Shown here in pieces: positions 36,155-44,010 of a stretch of 64,000 nt of DNA. Numbering within the stretch: position 1 is the first letter of the stretch; every line of letters starts with the position of its first letter. Source of the stretch: DASQZK01 sp963732905 (GTDB taxonomy: Bacteria; Bacteroidota; Bacteroidia; Bacteroidales; GCA-2748055); the NCBI GenBank assembly GCA_963732905.1, contig CAVTBM010000008.1, positions 1,246,973-1,310,972 of the forward strand, in the 5' to 3' direction. The notes under the pieces are model-generated. The model was given only the letters and a program-made list of their open reading frames with translations, was not told the origin of the DNA and searched no databases. A program made the position numbers and the translations under genes.

Positions 36155-36278
36155 CCGGATCAATGAAAGATCAATGACTTAGACTGAAAACCAATTGCTT
36201 AATTTGATGAGAAAAATATTTTTCAGTTGGATATTAAAAAGCCGGCTGAAGGGAGCTCAGCGAAGCTAACCGACAACC

Positions 36279-36298
36279 ACCGGGAAGTAGCCCGGTGA
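36279..36298. other. Hairpin CACCGGG-AAGTAG-CCCGGTG
   Basis: A perfect 7-bp GC-rich stem with a 6-base loop, 124 bases beyond the AraC stop. There is no T-run after it, so it is not a typical terminator. The surroundings (AGCTCAGCGAAGCTAACCGAC) also have short inverted pairs, so this could be the end of a lost structured element. Confidence 0.4.
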
Positions 36299-36341
36299 AA
36301 CCAAACCCGCATGCACTATACCATTTATTGATCATAGCATT

Positions 36342-36998
36342 TTATAGTCTCTCTAAGTATAGTTCTTTAACTTCAATTGTTTTGGAAAGATTTAATCTCA
36401 GCCATCCGTATGTTGTATCATTAAATATCTTTCGAATCCCTAAATATTTATCACTGTCAGAAATCCAGTTACCATAAGATATTTCAGGTGGCGGAAAGTT
36501 ATAAAGATCAATCAGAGTTATCTTTCCTTTCTTTGCCCAATTCCTCCAAATCTCAATGGTATCATTTGATGAAAAACAAACTGCTCTTAGGTTTGTATCA
36601 CATGCTATCTGAAACGATGTATCTTGTATGTGTATATATTTATAAATTCTTCCTGAAGGCCAGCAATCACAGATTATATCAGAATCATCCGGACAATCAC
36701 AACATTCACCGGAAATATCAGGTATTTGATTCCATGAATTAAAACTCATATCAATATTTTTGTCGTTATCAATATCTATACTGCCATTCCCCGTATAAAA
36801 TAAGCATCCCTTTTCTGTCTCTGCAATTAGCATAGATGGCGATAAATCAGAATAAATACCACTTGAATCAAAAATTCCGGCAATCACTGGTATTTTCTGT
36901 TCATCGGAATTATCAGGATTAACTCTGTCTTTTTCACACGAAATCAGAAATCCAATGAAGAAGCATAGAATCCTAAATAATTTGTAAGCTTTTTCCAT
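36342..36998 (-). CDS. Lipoprotein of unknown function, Cys-rich insert
   Basis: 218 residues. Signal and lipobox are in FFIGFLISCEKD (Cys about residue 22). In the middle a CCDCPDDSDIICDCWPSGR stretch contains six cysteines within about 20 residues, likely disulfides or a metal site. The rest is beta-rich: TSFQIACDTNLRAVCFSSND, YGWLRLNLSK. It is adjacent to the outer-membrane-protein remnant at 37000 with a 1-base gap, suggesting an old operon. No family is recognised. A role in the envelope is the only inference I can make. Confidence 0.8.
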   Translation of the reverse strand: MEKAYKLFRILCFFIGFLISCEKDRVNPDNSDEQKIPVIAGIFDSSGIYSDLSPSMLIAETEKGCLFYTGNGSIDIDNDKNIDMSFNSWNQIPDISGECCDCPDDSDIICDCWPSGRIYKYIHIQDTSFQIACDTNLRAVCFSSNDTIEIWRNWAKKGKITLIDLYNFPPPEISYGNWISDSDKYLGIRKIFNDTTYGWLRLNLSKTIEVKELYLERL

Positions 36999-36999
36999 A

Positions 37000-37362
37000 T
37001 TAGTAACTTTTTTTATTACTGCCTCCTCTGATCGGTTTTCGGCTATCCTTTTTAGAACTTAGATAATAAGTTATTCCAATGTTTAGCGAAAAATTTTGTG
37101 ATAAAGGGTGTGTAGCAGTGTTCCATGGATAGGTATATCCTTCTGTAGAATATTTTTTCAAATCTTCGAAATATTTATATGAAAATAACATCTGGAAATC
37201 TAAAATCAATGTATTTTCTTTATTTGCAAAAGCCCTAAACCCAATGAACGGATCGAGGACAACTCCACTGAAATCAGTTAAATGAATGTTAGCAAGTGTA
37301 TCGGTGATAAAAGAGGCATTATCCCCTTTGGTATCTTTGTCAAGTTGAATTCAGATAATTAC
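37000..37362 (-). pseudogene. C-terminal remnant of an outer-membrane beta-barrel protein
   Basis: The minus strand is open from a TGA near 37363 to the stop at 37000, and reads LDKDTKGDNASFITDT, DFSGVVLDPFIGFRAFANK, LDFQMLFSYKYFEDLKKY, and NFSLNIGITYYLSSKKDSRK. Alternating aromatic strands and the end GITYYLSS resemble the last strands of a PorT-like/outer-membrane beta-barrel protein. No start codon or N-terminus is present. A repeat element (37427-37835) lies 65 bases upstream, probably one cause of the truncation. Confidence 0.6.
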
Positions 37363-37426
37363 TAAGTTGTCGAGAATTACCGACTCAATTCTTTTTGCTA
37401 TCAATCACATAGATTATATTTTTTGC

Positions 37427-37835
37427 ATTGGTGTCCGGTAAAATCGAAAATCGATAATTTTACCCAGATAATTGCCTTATCATATGAAGACCAAGATTAA
37501 ATTTCAACAGTAAGGCCCCATTTTTCATTGATTATGGAATTTCATATCGATTTCCCCTATTCTCTTTTCAAAATGGGTTGCACACCCTATGGGGCGCCGG
37601 GGAACCTTCCCTGTCAAATTTTCTATCGCTCTTCAACCCCGATGGGGCCTTTTTGTACAATCCGTTGATGGATAAACAGTCATACCGTGCCAACGATTGA
37701 CATTTTGCTTAAAACTACGTAATCACGATGAATAAAAGCCTCCCGCAGGAGGCCGAGAGCGATAGAATGATTGACGACAATAAAAACGGCGCCCCGTACG
37801 GTGTGCAACACCAATTCGGTTTTCCGGACACCAAT
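37427..37835 (-). mobile_element. 225-bp-repeat family element, copy 3 (minimal, 409 bp)
   Basis: Ends ATTGGTGTCCGGTAAAA (37427-37443) and TTCCGGACACCAAT (37822-37835) are inverted repeats. Read on the minus strand it has the left arm of copy 2 (GTGTTGCACACCGTACGGGG), one incomplete unit (GGCCCCATCGGGG, CCTCCTGCGGGAGGC) and the right arm with GAATAGGGGAAATCGATATG and ATCGATTTTCGATTTTACC. So the minimal mobile unit is about 0.4 kb, and the tandem arrays in copies 1 and 2 are later expansion of its core. It has no coding capacity. Confidence 0.88.
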
Positions 37836-37862
37836 AATTTTTTATTTATTTTCTATGCTTTG

Positions 37863-38531
37863 TCAAAAAGGGTGGCCTAAGATGTACCAACTTCCCTCAC
37901 ATGCTAAAAAGAGCATCAATGCCAAAACATATGGTTTATAATTCAATCTGTTTTTTTTGTCAAATATGATTAAGACAAGAAGTACGAGATCACAGAATAT
38001 GAATGATATTAAATAAGAAGTGAATTGGTTAATATTAAACCAAAGGACTGATATTCTTGTTAACGATGGAATAATTAATATCACAGAGGTACATATCATA
38101 TATCGCATATGAAAGGCAACTTTTCGTCTATTACGTATTGCCAGCAAATAGAAAATAGAGAACAAAACTATTTCTGTAAAAGGAATAAATAGAGTTTTAA
38201 GACTTTCAATTTTTGTCATTTTTTGCACAATCCCTTCATGGTACTGTTTATTAATAACTCCAACTGATGTGACAATTATTAATGGCACTAAAAAATAGGA
38301 GAACTTGCCCAATAATCGATGGACCTTAAATCTGCTATACCGGATGAGAAATGGTTGTATAATAAGCAAGCCAACCCAAGTAAGCAATGCTGATGCATGA
38401 ACTTGAACAAGAGTATTTATCGTATTATCAAAATGAGGGAATAAAGCAAAATATTGCTTATAAAATCCAAGGATGACAAATCCCAAAAGGATCAAAATAA
38501 AATATCCTGTATTCTTATATTCTCTTTCCAT
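37863..38531 (-). CDS. Multi-pass membrane protein, DUF2306-like, function unknown
   Basis: 222 residues with seven hydrophobic segments, starting with GYFILILLGFVILGFY. There are conserved-looking polar spots inside helices: a His in LVQVHASALLTWVG, HRLLGKFSYF, and AFHMRYMICTSVI. Intramembrane histidines in this spacing suggest haem ligands, as in some DUF2306 and cytochrome-b561-like proteins, but that is inference. The gene starts just beyond the repeat element copy 3 on the left and stands alone. Stop at 37863 is 28 bases from the element. Confidence 0.75.
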   Translation of the reverse strand: MEREYKNTGYFILILLGFVILGFYKQYFALFPHFDNTINTLVQVHASALLTWVGLLIIQPFLIRYSRFKVHRLLGKFSYFLVPLIIVTSVGVINKQYHEGIVQKMTKIESLKTLFIPFTEIVLFSIFYLLAIRNRRKVAFHMRYMICTSVILIIPSLTRISVLWFNINQFTSYLISFIFCDLVLLVLIIFDKKNRLNYKPYVLALMLFLACEGSWYILGHPF

Positions 38532-38903
38532 CCTGATGTCATTTACAATGATTCTTTTTTGAGCTCTTTAAATCAAAGGTGAAATGAAAAATAATAATAA
38601 AAATGAAAAAAATCCTTATAATTAATACAGAAAGAAATTGGTGATTATTCTCAAGTGATTTATCCTTTACATATTCAAATGAATAGATTATCTGAATTTT
38701 AATTAAAGTTATTGTTGAATATTATTACTTCTCATTCGTTTGATTCTTAATCAGGTTTTATGAACAAGAAATAAACATAGATTTATTACTACGCCATATT
38801 TAATTATAATCGCTATCAACATGATCAATTAAAAAAGTGGCAATCTATTTCTGCACGAGACATAAATCAAATCTTGCAATCCTAGCCAAACCAGCTGTGA
38901 TTT
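38532..38903. other. Gene-free AT-rich stretch, 372 bp
   Basis: No coding character on either strand. It contains runs such as AAATAATAATAAAAATG and nothing I can assign. Promoters for 38531 (minus) should be in here, but no TAnnTTTG in that direction was clear. Confidence 0.45.
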
Positions 38904-39770
38904 TTATCGCATTTCTTTCAGCCAGTCATTCAATGTCTCTGGTGCAAGATCTCTGAGCAGTGAAATTCCGTTGAGGTCTTTACCTCCGGGCTTATAATTG
39001 TCGAGCACCTCTTTTATGTGATCTGTTTTGAATTGCGGATAAAGCTTAAAGCCAAGCTTAGCAAATTTGCTTTGATACCAATGATAATTTGAGGGTCCGA
39101 CTTTAAGATAAAATTTCTGAAAGTCTTCAAGGCTTCTGTGTTCCACCGGATAATCAGCTTTTAGCTCGTCTTCAAGATTAGGCTCAAGATTTCTCTCCTT
39201 AAGATAGCATATCAAAAAATAGGTCGCCAGAAATTCATTAAACCATTTTTCTTTATTGATTTTATTTAATGTAAAGAAAAAATAATGGCCAAGTTCGTGT
39301 AATGGCTGATAGTCTAAACCGGTTAAAATACTGTCGGATGTTTTCGGGACATCCTTTAAACCGGTGAGTTTGGCAAGCGCATCTTTTTCTGCAGCAATAA
39401 CCAGTATATCATAATACTGAGAGTAAAATGGCATACCATAAGGTTCTTCAAAATTTGGTCTTTCCCAATCGTTTTTATTTAGGATGTAGACATGAGGAGC
39501 AAATTTTTCTTCAGGGAAAATACCCTCATAATAATTAATGCAATCATTGAATAATTTCTGCAGAGTGATTGCACGAGTGTCAAAGCCCGCACTATACAAA
39601 ATGGTTGGATTTCCTTTCAAAGAAACAAGATTCTCACTTAAAAGAATAGAATCAACACTTTTCTTTGATTCTTCTTTAGTGCTGACTTGTTGCGCATATA
39701 CAGAGCTCTCTACTGCAACGCTGGTTAGTAACAACACTAAAGCAAATGTGAAATATCGATTACTTTTCAT
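38904..39770 (-). CDS. Secreted HExxH (gluzincin-like) putative metalloprotease
   Basis: 288 residues, signal peptide MKSNRYFTFALVLLLTSVAVESSVYAQ. The region LDYQPLHELGHYFFFTLNKI holds an HELGH zinc motif, and a Glu appears in WFNEFLATYFLICYL 20-odd residues later, the gluzincin geometry. Before it come YAQQV-like leader, FAPHVYILNKNDWERPNFEE and YDILVIAAEKDAL. The C-terminus (LDNYKPGGKDLNGISLLRDL) has no sorting domain. The family is not named with certainty; a DUF-type peptidase is likely. It is monocistronic with gene-free DNA on both sides. Confidence 0.75.
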   Translation of the reverse strand: MKSNRYFTFALVLLLTSVAVESSVYAQQVSTKEESKKSVDSILLSENLVSLKGNPTILYSAGFDTRAITLQKLFNDCINYYEGIFPEEKFAPHVYILNKNDWERPNFEEPYGMPFYSQYYDILVIAAEKDALAKLTGLKDVPKTSDSILTGLDYQPLHELGHYFFFTLNKINKEKWFNEFLATYFLICYLKERNLEPNLEDELKADYPVEHRSLEDFQKFYLKVGPSNYHWYQSKFAKLGFKLYPQFKTDHIKEVLDNYKPGGKDLNGISLLRDLAPETLNDWLKEMR

Positions 39771-39819
39771 GTTTTTAGTTTTTGGTCACAGCTATCGTCC
39801 CGCATGTATGTCCTGTTGA

Positions 39820-40310
39820 AACAAGCTTATCCGCTCTAATCAACGACAAACATAAAATCATCGTAAAAGTTCAAAAAGATATATTACATACCAATAAAGA
39901 TTTTGGACTCCTATTCTGAGATTCTTTATGAGGTGGACTTTATGTCTCCACAAACAGACTGTCTGGTCTGATAAAGGCAACTGAGTTAACCAATCATGAA
40001 TTAAGTGTTGTATAATCTCTCTTTGATTTAAGAGGCATCCTGTCCTGGAATATGATTATAGTTATAAGTACAATAAACAGAAATGGAAGAAACTGGAAAA
40101 GACAGAAGATAAAATCCGGGAAGAGATGCAATGATTTGAACTGTTAAAGCTGATGTTTACAGCATCAATGTCAGCTTTTACCCTTTCCCGGCACGAAATC
40201 CCGGCCATATTACATTGAATTTAGCCGCACAAGAGGGGAATATCAGCAATATTGTGTAAAAGGGAAGCAGAAACCTGTGTCATGAAGATAAGATTTCACA
40301 CATAAAAAGG
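39820..40310. other. Gene-free stretch with a hairpin and a short coding scrap
   Basis: At 40053-40134 the plus strand encodes EYDYSYKYNKQKWKKLEKTE then DKIREEMQ and a stop, which could be the tail of a lost gene. It is followed by AAAGCTGATG...GTCAGCTTTTACCC (40146-40183), a hairpin resembling a terminator. Otherwise no features were found. Confidence 0.35.
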
Positions 40311-40314
40311 TTCC

Positions 40315-40530
40315 TACCCCTGCATGAACGGGTACTTTTCTTACAAGGATGGGTACTTTCCACTCAAGAAAGCACTTCTACCCCTGCATGAACGGGTACA
40401 TTTCTTACAAGGATGGGTACTTTCCACTCAGGTTGGGAAGCACTTCTACCCGTACATAGAAGGGGTAAATTACCTCTGGGAGGGGTATTCCAGGTTCCGG
40501 GAAGGACATTTACCCGCACATATAAGGGGT
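40315..40530 (+). repeat. ~64-bp tandem repeat with TACCCC..GGGGTA palindromes
   Basis: TACCCCTGCATGAACGGGTA at 40315 and 40379, then diverged copies near 40447 and 40510 (TACCCGTACATAGAAGGGGTA, TACCCGCACATATAAGGGGT). Each copy carries an inverted pair TACCC..GGGTA. A 72-codon frame runs through it (40324-40542), which I treat as accidental. Confidence 0.75.
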
Positions 40531-40547
40531 GATCAGTGGTAGGTTGA

Positions 40548-40794
40548 CCTTCCCTAAATACGAGTTCATGCTACTTTTAAAGGCTTGTTGCTCTTCCCTT
40601 GTCGACTTGTGGTCCTGGGCCATTTGGTTTTGCTTTTCTATGGCATTCTAAAAATTTTCTTTGGTGCGATTGGCAATATATGTTTAATATGGTTTGATTA
40701 CTGCACCAATGTATCTTACTCCTTGGCTGTAATGCTGTAAATATATTTTATCGGGGTGCAAATTCAACTGTAAAGTTGAAAGTAAAAAGTCTGA
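40548..40794 (-). pseudogene. C-terminal remnant of a diversity-generating-retroelement reverse transcriptase
   Basis: Minus-strand frame reads SDFLLSTLQLNLHPDKIYLQ, HYSQGVRYIGAVIKPY, stop, TYIANRTKENF, stop, NAIEKQNQMAQDHKSTREEQ, QAFKSSMNSYLGKV. The stretch 'LHPxKIYLQHYSxGVxxxGAVIKPYRxYIANRTKxNFYNAI' is the distinctive end of DGR reverse transcriptases as I know them. The stops (TAA at 40684-40686, TAG at 40648-40650) fall where an Arg or Tyr codon is expected. The catalytic part of the enzyme (with the YxDD box) is absent. The remnant follows the avd remnant at a deletion joint near 40795-40828. It cannot make an active enzyme. Confidence 0.75.
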
Positions 40795-40828
40795 AAGTGT
40801 TGGGATAACTGATTGCAAATAATCTTTA

Positions 40829-41032
40829 CTTTCGTGCCTTTTGAAGCACATCGGCTTTTTAATGCATCGTATTGGAGCGATAAATCAAAGTAAGCAGTTC
40901 TATCGTTTCTTTCTTCAAACTCTAGCCCACGGTTTATTTATGCTCCTTGCTAAACTCCTTTGTAAACTGGAATATAGCTAAAAGCAAATCAAAAGTTGCT
41001 TTATAAACCAGAAGTTCGTTATACTGTGCCAT
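40829..41032 (-). pseudogene. Avd (DGR accessory variability determinant), degraded by stop codons
   Basis: From the ATG at 41032 the frame gives MAQYNELLVYKATFDLLLAI, FQFTKEFSKEHK, stop, TVG, stop, SLKKETIELLTLIYRSN, TMH, stop, KADVLQKARK, stop. The pattern 'YK..xDLLL.IFQFTK.FSKE.KYTVGESLKKETIELL.LIYRAN' is the helical-bundle Avd protein of Bacteroidota DGRs. Stops at 40934-40936 (TAA) and 40922-40924 (TAG) are one-base changes from Tyr and Glu codons; others follow at 40859 and 40826. In active systems Avd forms a pentamer that works with the reverse transcriptase. The reading is unambiguous despite the decay. Confidence 0.82.
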
Positions 41033-41089
41033 GCAAAAAAAAATTGACCCCTTCGCGGAAATATCAAGTAGTCAAATGAATCAATTAAA

Positions 41090-41359
41090 TTAATCCCTCA
41101 CACAACGGACAGAATATCCAGTCTCCTTAATGTCGTAGTTTATGTTGATACTGCTGCTATTGAAGTACATGTAGCGGTACCAGGCGTTACTGGCACCGTC
41201 CTCAGTAGCACTCCACCAAAAACCGAGGTAACCAATACTGTCGAACCAACCACCGTAGTAACGGTCGTTACCATCATCCTTTTTACAGCTACTGAATAAA
41301 AATAATAATACTGCCATATTCACCAATGGGTAAATCAAACTGTTTATTTTTATTCTCAT
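41090..41359 (-). CDS. DGR target-type lipoprotein: signal peptide joined directly to the C-terminal variable domain
   Basis: 89 residues. A lipobox is present (VLLFLFSSCKKDDGN), then YYGGWFDSIGYLGFWWSATE, GASNAWYRYMYFNSSSINI and the end GYSVRCVRD. The 'WSATE..ASNAWYRYM..N....N......G.SVRCVRD' block is the terminal part of FISUMP/C-type-lectin-like domains, and it is the usual variable region (VR) of DGR targets: aromatic/Asn/Ser positions vary between copies. Full-length targets are usually several hundred residues, so the middle looks deleted, giving an in-frame fusion of signal and VR. Avd begins 58 bases downstream, the normal DGR order. It may be expressed as a small surface protein, or it may be dead. 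No template repeat was found in the window. Confidence 0.7.
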   Translation of the reverse strand: MRIKINSLIYPLVNMAVLLFLFSSCKKDDGNDRYYGGWFDSIGYLGFWWSATEDGASNAWYRYMYFNSSSININYDIKETGYSVRCVRD

Positions 41360-41576
41360 GATTTTTAAATTTAAGGGTCAATATTCATATTATTTGGGTG
41401 TTTAATCTTTGTCGCTGTCTTTTTTCCAATGAACGCACACCGTTTTGCGGCTGAAAGAAGTGGCGGATTAGATGCACTAACCTGTCTAAACGCATAATGT
41501 TCATTCATTGCACATCTGTTTATATTCGGACTTCCCCTGCCATTTTTTTAGGTGCTGTTAGCGGTTCGTTAGAGAC
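41360..41576. other. Gene-free stretch upstream of the DGR target
   Basis: Only short frames. GTGCTGTTAGCGGTTCGTTAG (41553-41573) has a GTTAG core reminiscent of the sites described farther right, but there is no palindrome partner. Confidence 0.35.
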
Positions 41577-41660
41577 CAGTTGGTAAAATATTACAAGACC
41601 TTACAACAAAGCACCGTTGAGCCTGTTTTTGGCACATTAATCAACTTTACAGGGATGCTG
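41577..41660 (+). pseudogene. Scrap of an IS1182-like transposase
   Basis: Reads QLVKYYKTLQQSTVEPVFGT then LINFTGM. The 'YYKTxQQxTVEPVFGTLINFxGM' stretch is the C-terminal signature of IS1182-type DDE transposases. Fewer than 30 codons survive; no ends of the insertion sequence were seen. Confidence 0.6.
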
Positions 41661-41835
41661 CATCACGCGGGTTCCCTGCCATTAGATTCATTTTTAATAC
41701 TCCGGGAAGGATATTACCGAATGTAAGAATGATTTTCCTCCATTGATGAAGCAAAATTTCAGGTCAAAGAAGGATATTTTCATCCCAGATAAACCTTCTT
41801 CAAAGAGAGAATCTGGAAATTTGAAGTAAAATAAG

Positions 41836-42072
41836 CCGTGAGTGGTAAGTGGTGAGTGGTAATCAGTAATCGGTAATCGGCAATCGGTATAGCAAATCGA
41901 AACATCACCGATTACCCGGGAAGGCGGAAGTCGTTGGTTGGTAGGAGCCTAACCAATCACCCAATTACCACTCACCACTCACCACTCTCCAATCACCAAT
42001 CACCACTCACCACTTACCGATTACCACTTACCGATTACCGATTACCGATTACCGACTACCGACTACCGGTTC
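41836..42072. repeat. Low-complexity inverted region built on GGTAATCG / CGATTACC octamers
   Basis: The left part (41836-41895) repeats GTGAGTGGTAA and AATCGGTAATCGG, and the right part (41953-42072) repeats ACCACTCACC and CGATTACC, the complement. The two arms can pair over about 100 bases, with CCGGGAAGGCGGAAGTCGTT between. Looks like slippage-generated sequence and would be hard to assemble correctly. Confidence 0.7.
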
Positions 42073-42148
42073 CCCAGGAAAGATTATCGAAACCCCATAA
42101 GTAATGAGTCTTTCAGACCTTATGAAGCCTTTTAATTGTTTGCTGTAA

Positions 42149-42817
42149 TTATTTAACACAATCAACAACAAGAGACATCGCTCTGTATGGATTCTTTACC
42201 CTATCATCATGATCAGGAGTTCTAATTATAAATCCTTTAGAATAATCTATTTCATTCGTAATACTTTCCCCGCTCTCATTGTAATAATGCAGAAATGTAA
42301 AATTTTTAAAGTTTGTTTTTTCAATTAATTCTTTGACTTGTAAATATGTAGGAAACCACAAATGACCTCCATTCACAACTTTTCCATCAATAAATTTTCC
42401 ACCTCCAAAAGAATCAAATATTATCTTTCCATTTTCATTTTTTTGAGATCGTTCATAAAACAAATCACAATTATAATCAGGAAGTGATAATCTAAACAAA
42501 CCACCTTTCTTTAGAATTCTATATATTTCATTTATAACTTCAGGTAACTGTTCAAGATTTATGTGCTCAAATACATCTTCAGCCTGGTATCTATCAACAG
42601 AATTATCTTCGATTGGATATTTCTTCAGTATGTCTTGTTTTAAATGGTTTTTGTTCCATTGGGTTAATGATAAACCAATATATTCGTTATACTCTTTCAT
42701 AAGAGGGACATCTCCGGCATATAAATAGACTTTTTCTTTATTAATCAAATCTGAGAATTCAACTTTTTTCATGAACAAATTTTCAATTCTACTTTTAACT
42801 TTTTTAAGCGTTTTCAT
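42149..42817 (-). CDS. SAM-dependent methyltransferase (type 11)
   Basis: 222 residues. N-terminal 40 residues are basic and without motif. The core has the Asp-rich stretch YPIEDNSVDRYQAEDVFEHINLEQLPEVINEIYRILKKGGLFRLSLPDYNCD, the post-I part of class I methyltransferases of the Methyltransf_11 group with EDVFEHI and LKKGG. The GxGxG loop (motif I) is poorly preserved: YAGDVPLMKEYNEYIGLSL. Relatives occur in surface-polysaccharide clusters, but no glycosyltransferases are adjacent here. It lies just before the cassette region. No attC-like site touches it, so I do not count it as a cassette gene. Confidence 0.75.
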   Translation of the reverse strand: MKTLKKVKSRIENLFMKKVEFSDLINKEKVYLYAGDVPLMKEYNEYIGLSLTQWNKNHLKQDILKKYPIEDNSVDRYQAEDVFEHINLEQLPEVINEIYRILKKGGLFRLSLPDYNCDLFYERSQKNENGKIIFDSFGGGKFIDGKVVNGGHLWFPTYLQVKELIEKTNFKNFTFLHYYNESGESITNEIDYSKGFIIRTPDHDDRVKNPYRAMSLVVDCVK

Positions 42818-43284
42818 TTTTTCCCGAATTTTAATTGAATGAACAACCTTAATTTATAGCACACAAAGTGCGTCGGTGCAAAAAAACTCATTTCCAAATT
42901 GAATTTAAGCATTTATTGCTATATACCTAAGCATTACAGCCTACAAATTTCCGGTTTTTGATTTCCTCCGGTTCTCACCAACAGGTTTTAAATATCGTGT
43001 TTTAGCCTTAAAACACCCTGGTTTTTAGCCCTAAAATTCAACAAACACTTTCCCAAAGCGCTTTAATAAGCTTTTCTTCTCCATGGATCGTGATGCACCG
43101 GCTTAGGTTATAGTCAATAAACATCAAACCGGCCTCTGTTTGCAATCTGTTCCTTGCATGTGAACCGTGGATTAGCAATTAAGTTTATTTTAAGTTACTA
43201 AACCGCTATGGATTAATGAACTTCAGGAAAGGAAGGTTACGAACCATGTTAGGGGAGTTTTTGCACGACCTGTCCCGTTCGGCG
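42818..43284. other. Gene-free stretch with one copy of an 80-bp dispersed repeat
   Basis: 42895-42972 (CAAATTGAATTTAAGCATTT... TTTTTGATTT) recurs at 44744-44821 with about 80% identity by eye. The rest, including TTTTAGCCTTAAAACACCC / GGTTTTTAGCCCTAAAATTC, is not recognisable. Confidence 0.5.
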
Positions 43285-43421
43285 TGAGGCTGACTGTTGA
43301 CATTATAAAACGTTGGGTTTTCAAAGCGAGTCTTTATCCACCTTGTAAAAAGCTAAATTAAAACACCAAAGCCGTACAAACCACTGATCCAAAACTGTTT
43401 AATATTATATGTCGGCGGTAG
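43285..43421. other. attC-like site, first (left-most) of the array
   Basis: GAGGCTGACTGTTGACATTATAAAACGTTGGG on the left pairs with AAAACTGTTTAATATTATAT-GTCGGCGG on the right. Internal words (GACA.TATGAAAC.GTTGGGTTTTC, TATCCACC) are shared with the clear sites at 56222 and 59001, so it is the same family, though the core AAC/GTT is worn. The stop of the next gene is at 43422. Confidence 0.55.
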
Positions 43422-43913
43422 TTATTGATTATTACTAATTTTTTTTACTCCAAAATATTCTGTTTGAATATATGAATTATTATAAGTCCTCTTAATTATC
43501 AAAGAATCAGTCGTTAATTTTAGAATCTTTCCAATCAAAACATAATTTTTAGTCGTAATGGTTAAAGTATCCATCTGGGGAGTTAAAGTCCAGGAAGCCG
43601 TATCAACAATATCAATTGTATCTTTACATGTTGGTGGTCCACTAAAACCTGAAGTAGTATAAGTTGTCCCCAAATTGTCAATCAAACAATTCCCATTAAT
43701 CTGAAATTTATATTCATCATCGACGATACAAGACATTGGTATAATCGAAATTGATTCGGAGTTCACAATCTTTGATAATCGCCAAATCTTTGAAGAACCA
43801 TTTGTCAATAAATCGACTCTGGTAGTGGGATTGCTTTTATCTTCCTCACATCCAATAATTATTGTGATGATTACTCCTACAGGAATTAGTAGATAAAGTA
43901 ATTTCTTAATCAT
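43422..43913 (-). CDS. Lipocalin-like lipoprotein (cassette cargo)
   Basis: 163 residues. Lipobox VIITIIIGCEEDK, Cys at residue 22. The mature chain has the 'W.L..I' opening of Bacteroidota lipocalin-like domains (GSSKIWRLSKIVNSES), a disulfide candidate (CIVDDEY..., NCLIDN, PTCKDT) and beta strands to the end. Function unknown; lipocalin-like folds bind small hydrophobic ligands, but the match is only moderate. The stop codon abuts the left-most attC-like site, the usual place for cassette genes. Upstream is a half-site (43950-43990) carrying CCCTACTTGCGGGTAGGTG. Confidence 0.75.
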   Translation of the reverse strand: MIKKLLYLLIPVGVIITIIIGCEEDKSNPTTRVDLLTNGSSKIWRLSKIVNSESISIIPMSCIVDDEYKFQINGNCLIDNLGTTYTTSGFSGPPTCKDTIDIVDTASWTLTPQMDTLTITTKNYVLIGKILKLTTDSLIIKRTYNNSYIQTEYFGVKKISNNQ

Positions 43914-43949
43914 GCTATAAAATTGTTAAGTTTCAATTTTATTTCATAT

Positions 43950-43992
43950 GAACGACAAATCCCTACTTGCGGGTAGGTGTTGTTATGGGCTG
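43950..43992. other. Half attC-like site (right arm only)
   Basis: GACAAATCCCTACTTGCGGGTAGGTGTTGTTATGGGC matches the right arm of the site at 60014-60153 (CCTGCTTGCGGGTAGGTGCTGTTATAAGC). Its end, GTTATGGGC, is complemented by GCCCATAAC at 44718, so it still acts as the cassette boundary on this side. The left arm is missing. Confidence 0.6.
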
Positions 43993-44010
43993 GTTTTCTT
44001 ATTTCTCAGA

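Noticed and set aside
36230..36310. A group II intron or retron end around the CACCGGG hairpin
   Set aside because: No reverse transcriptase, no domain V-like structure and no further support.
40324..40542. A 72-codon frame over the 64-bp repeat
   Set aside because: Low-complexity translation of a tandem repeat, with no ribosome site and no neighbour support.
42149..42817. The methyltransferase as the first cassette
   Set aside because: No attC-like palindrome touches either end; the nearest site starts at 43285.
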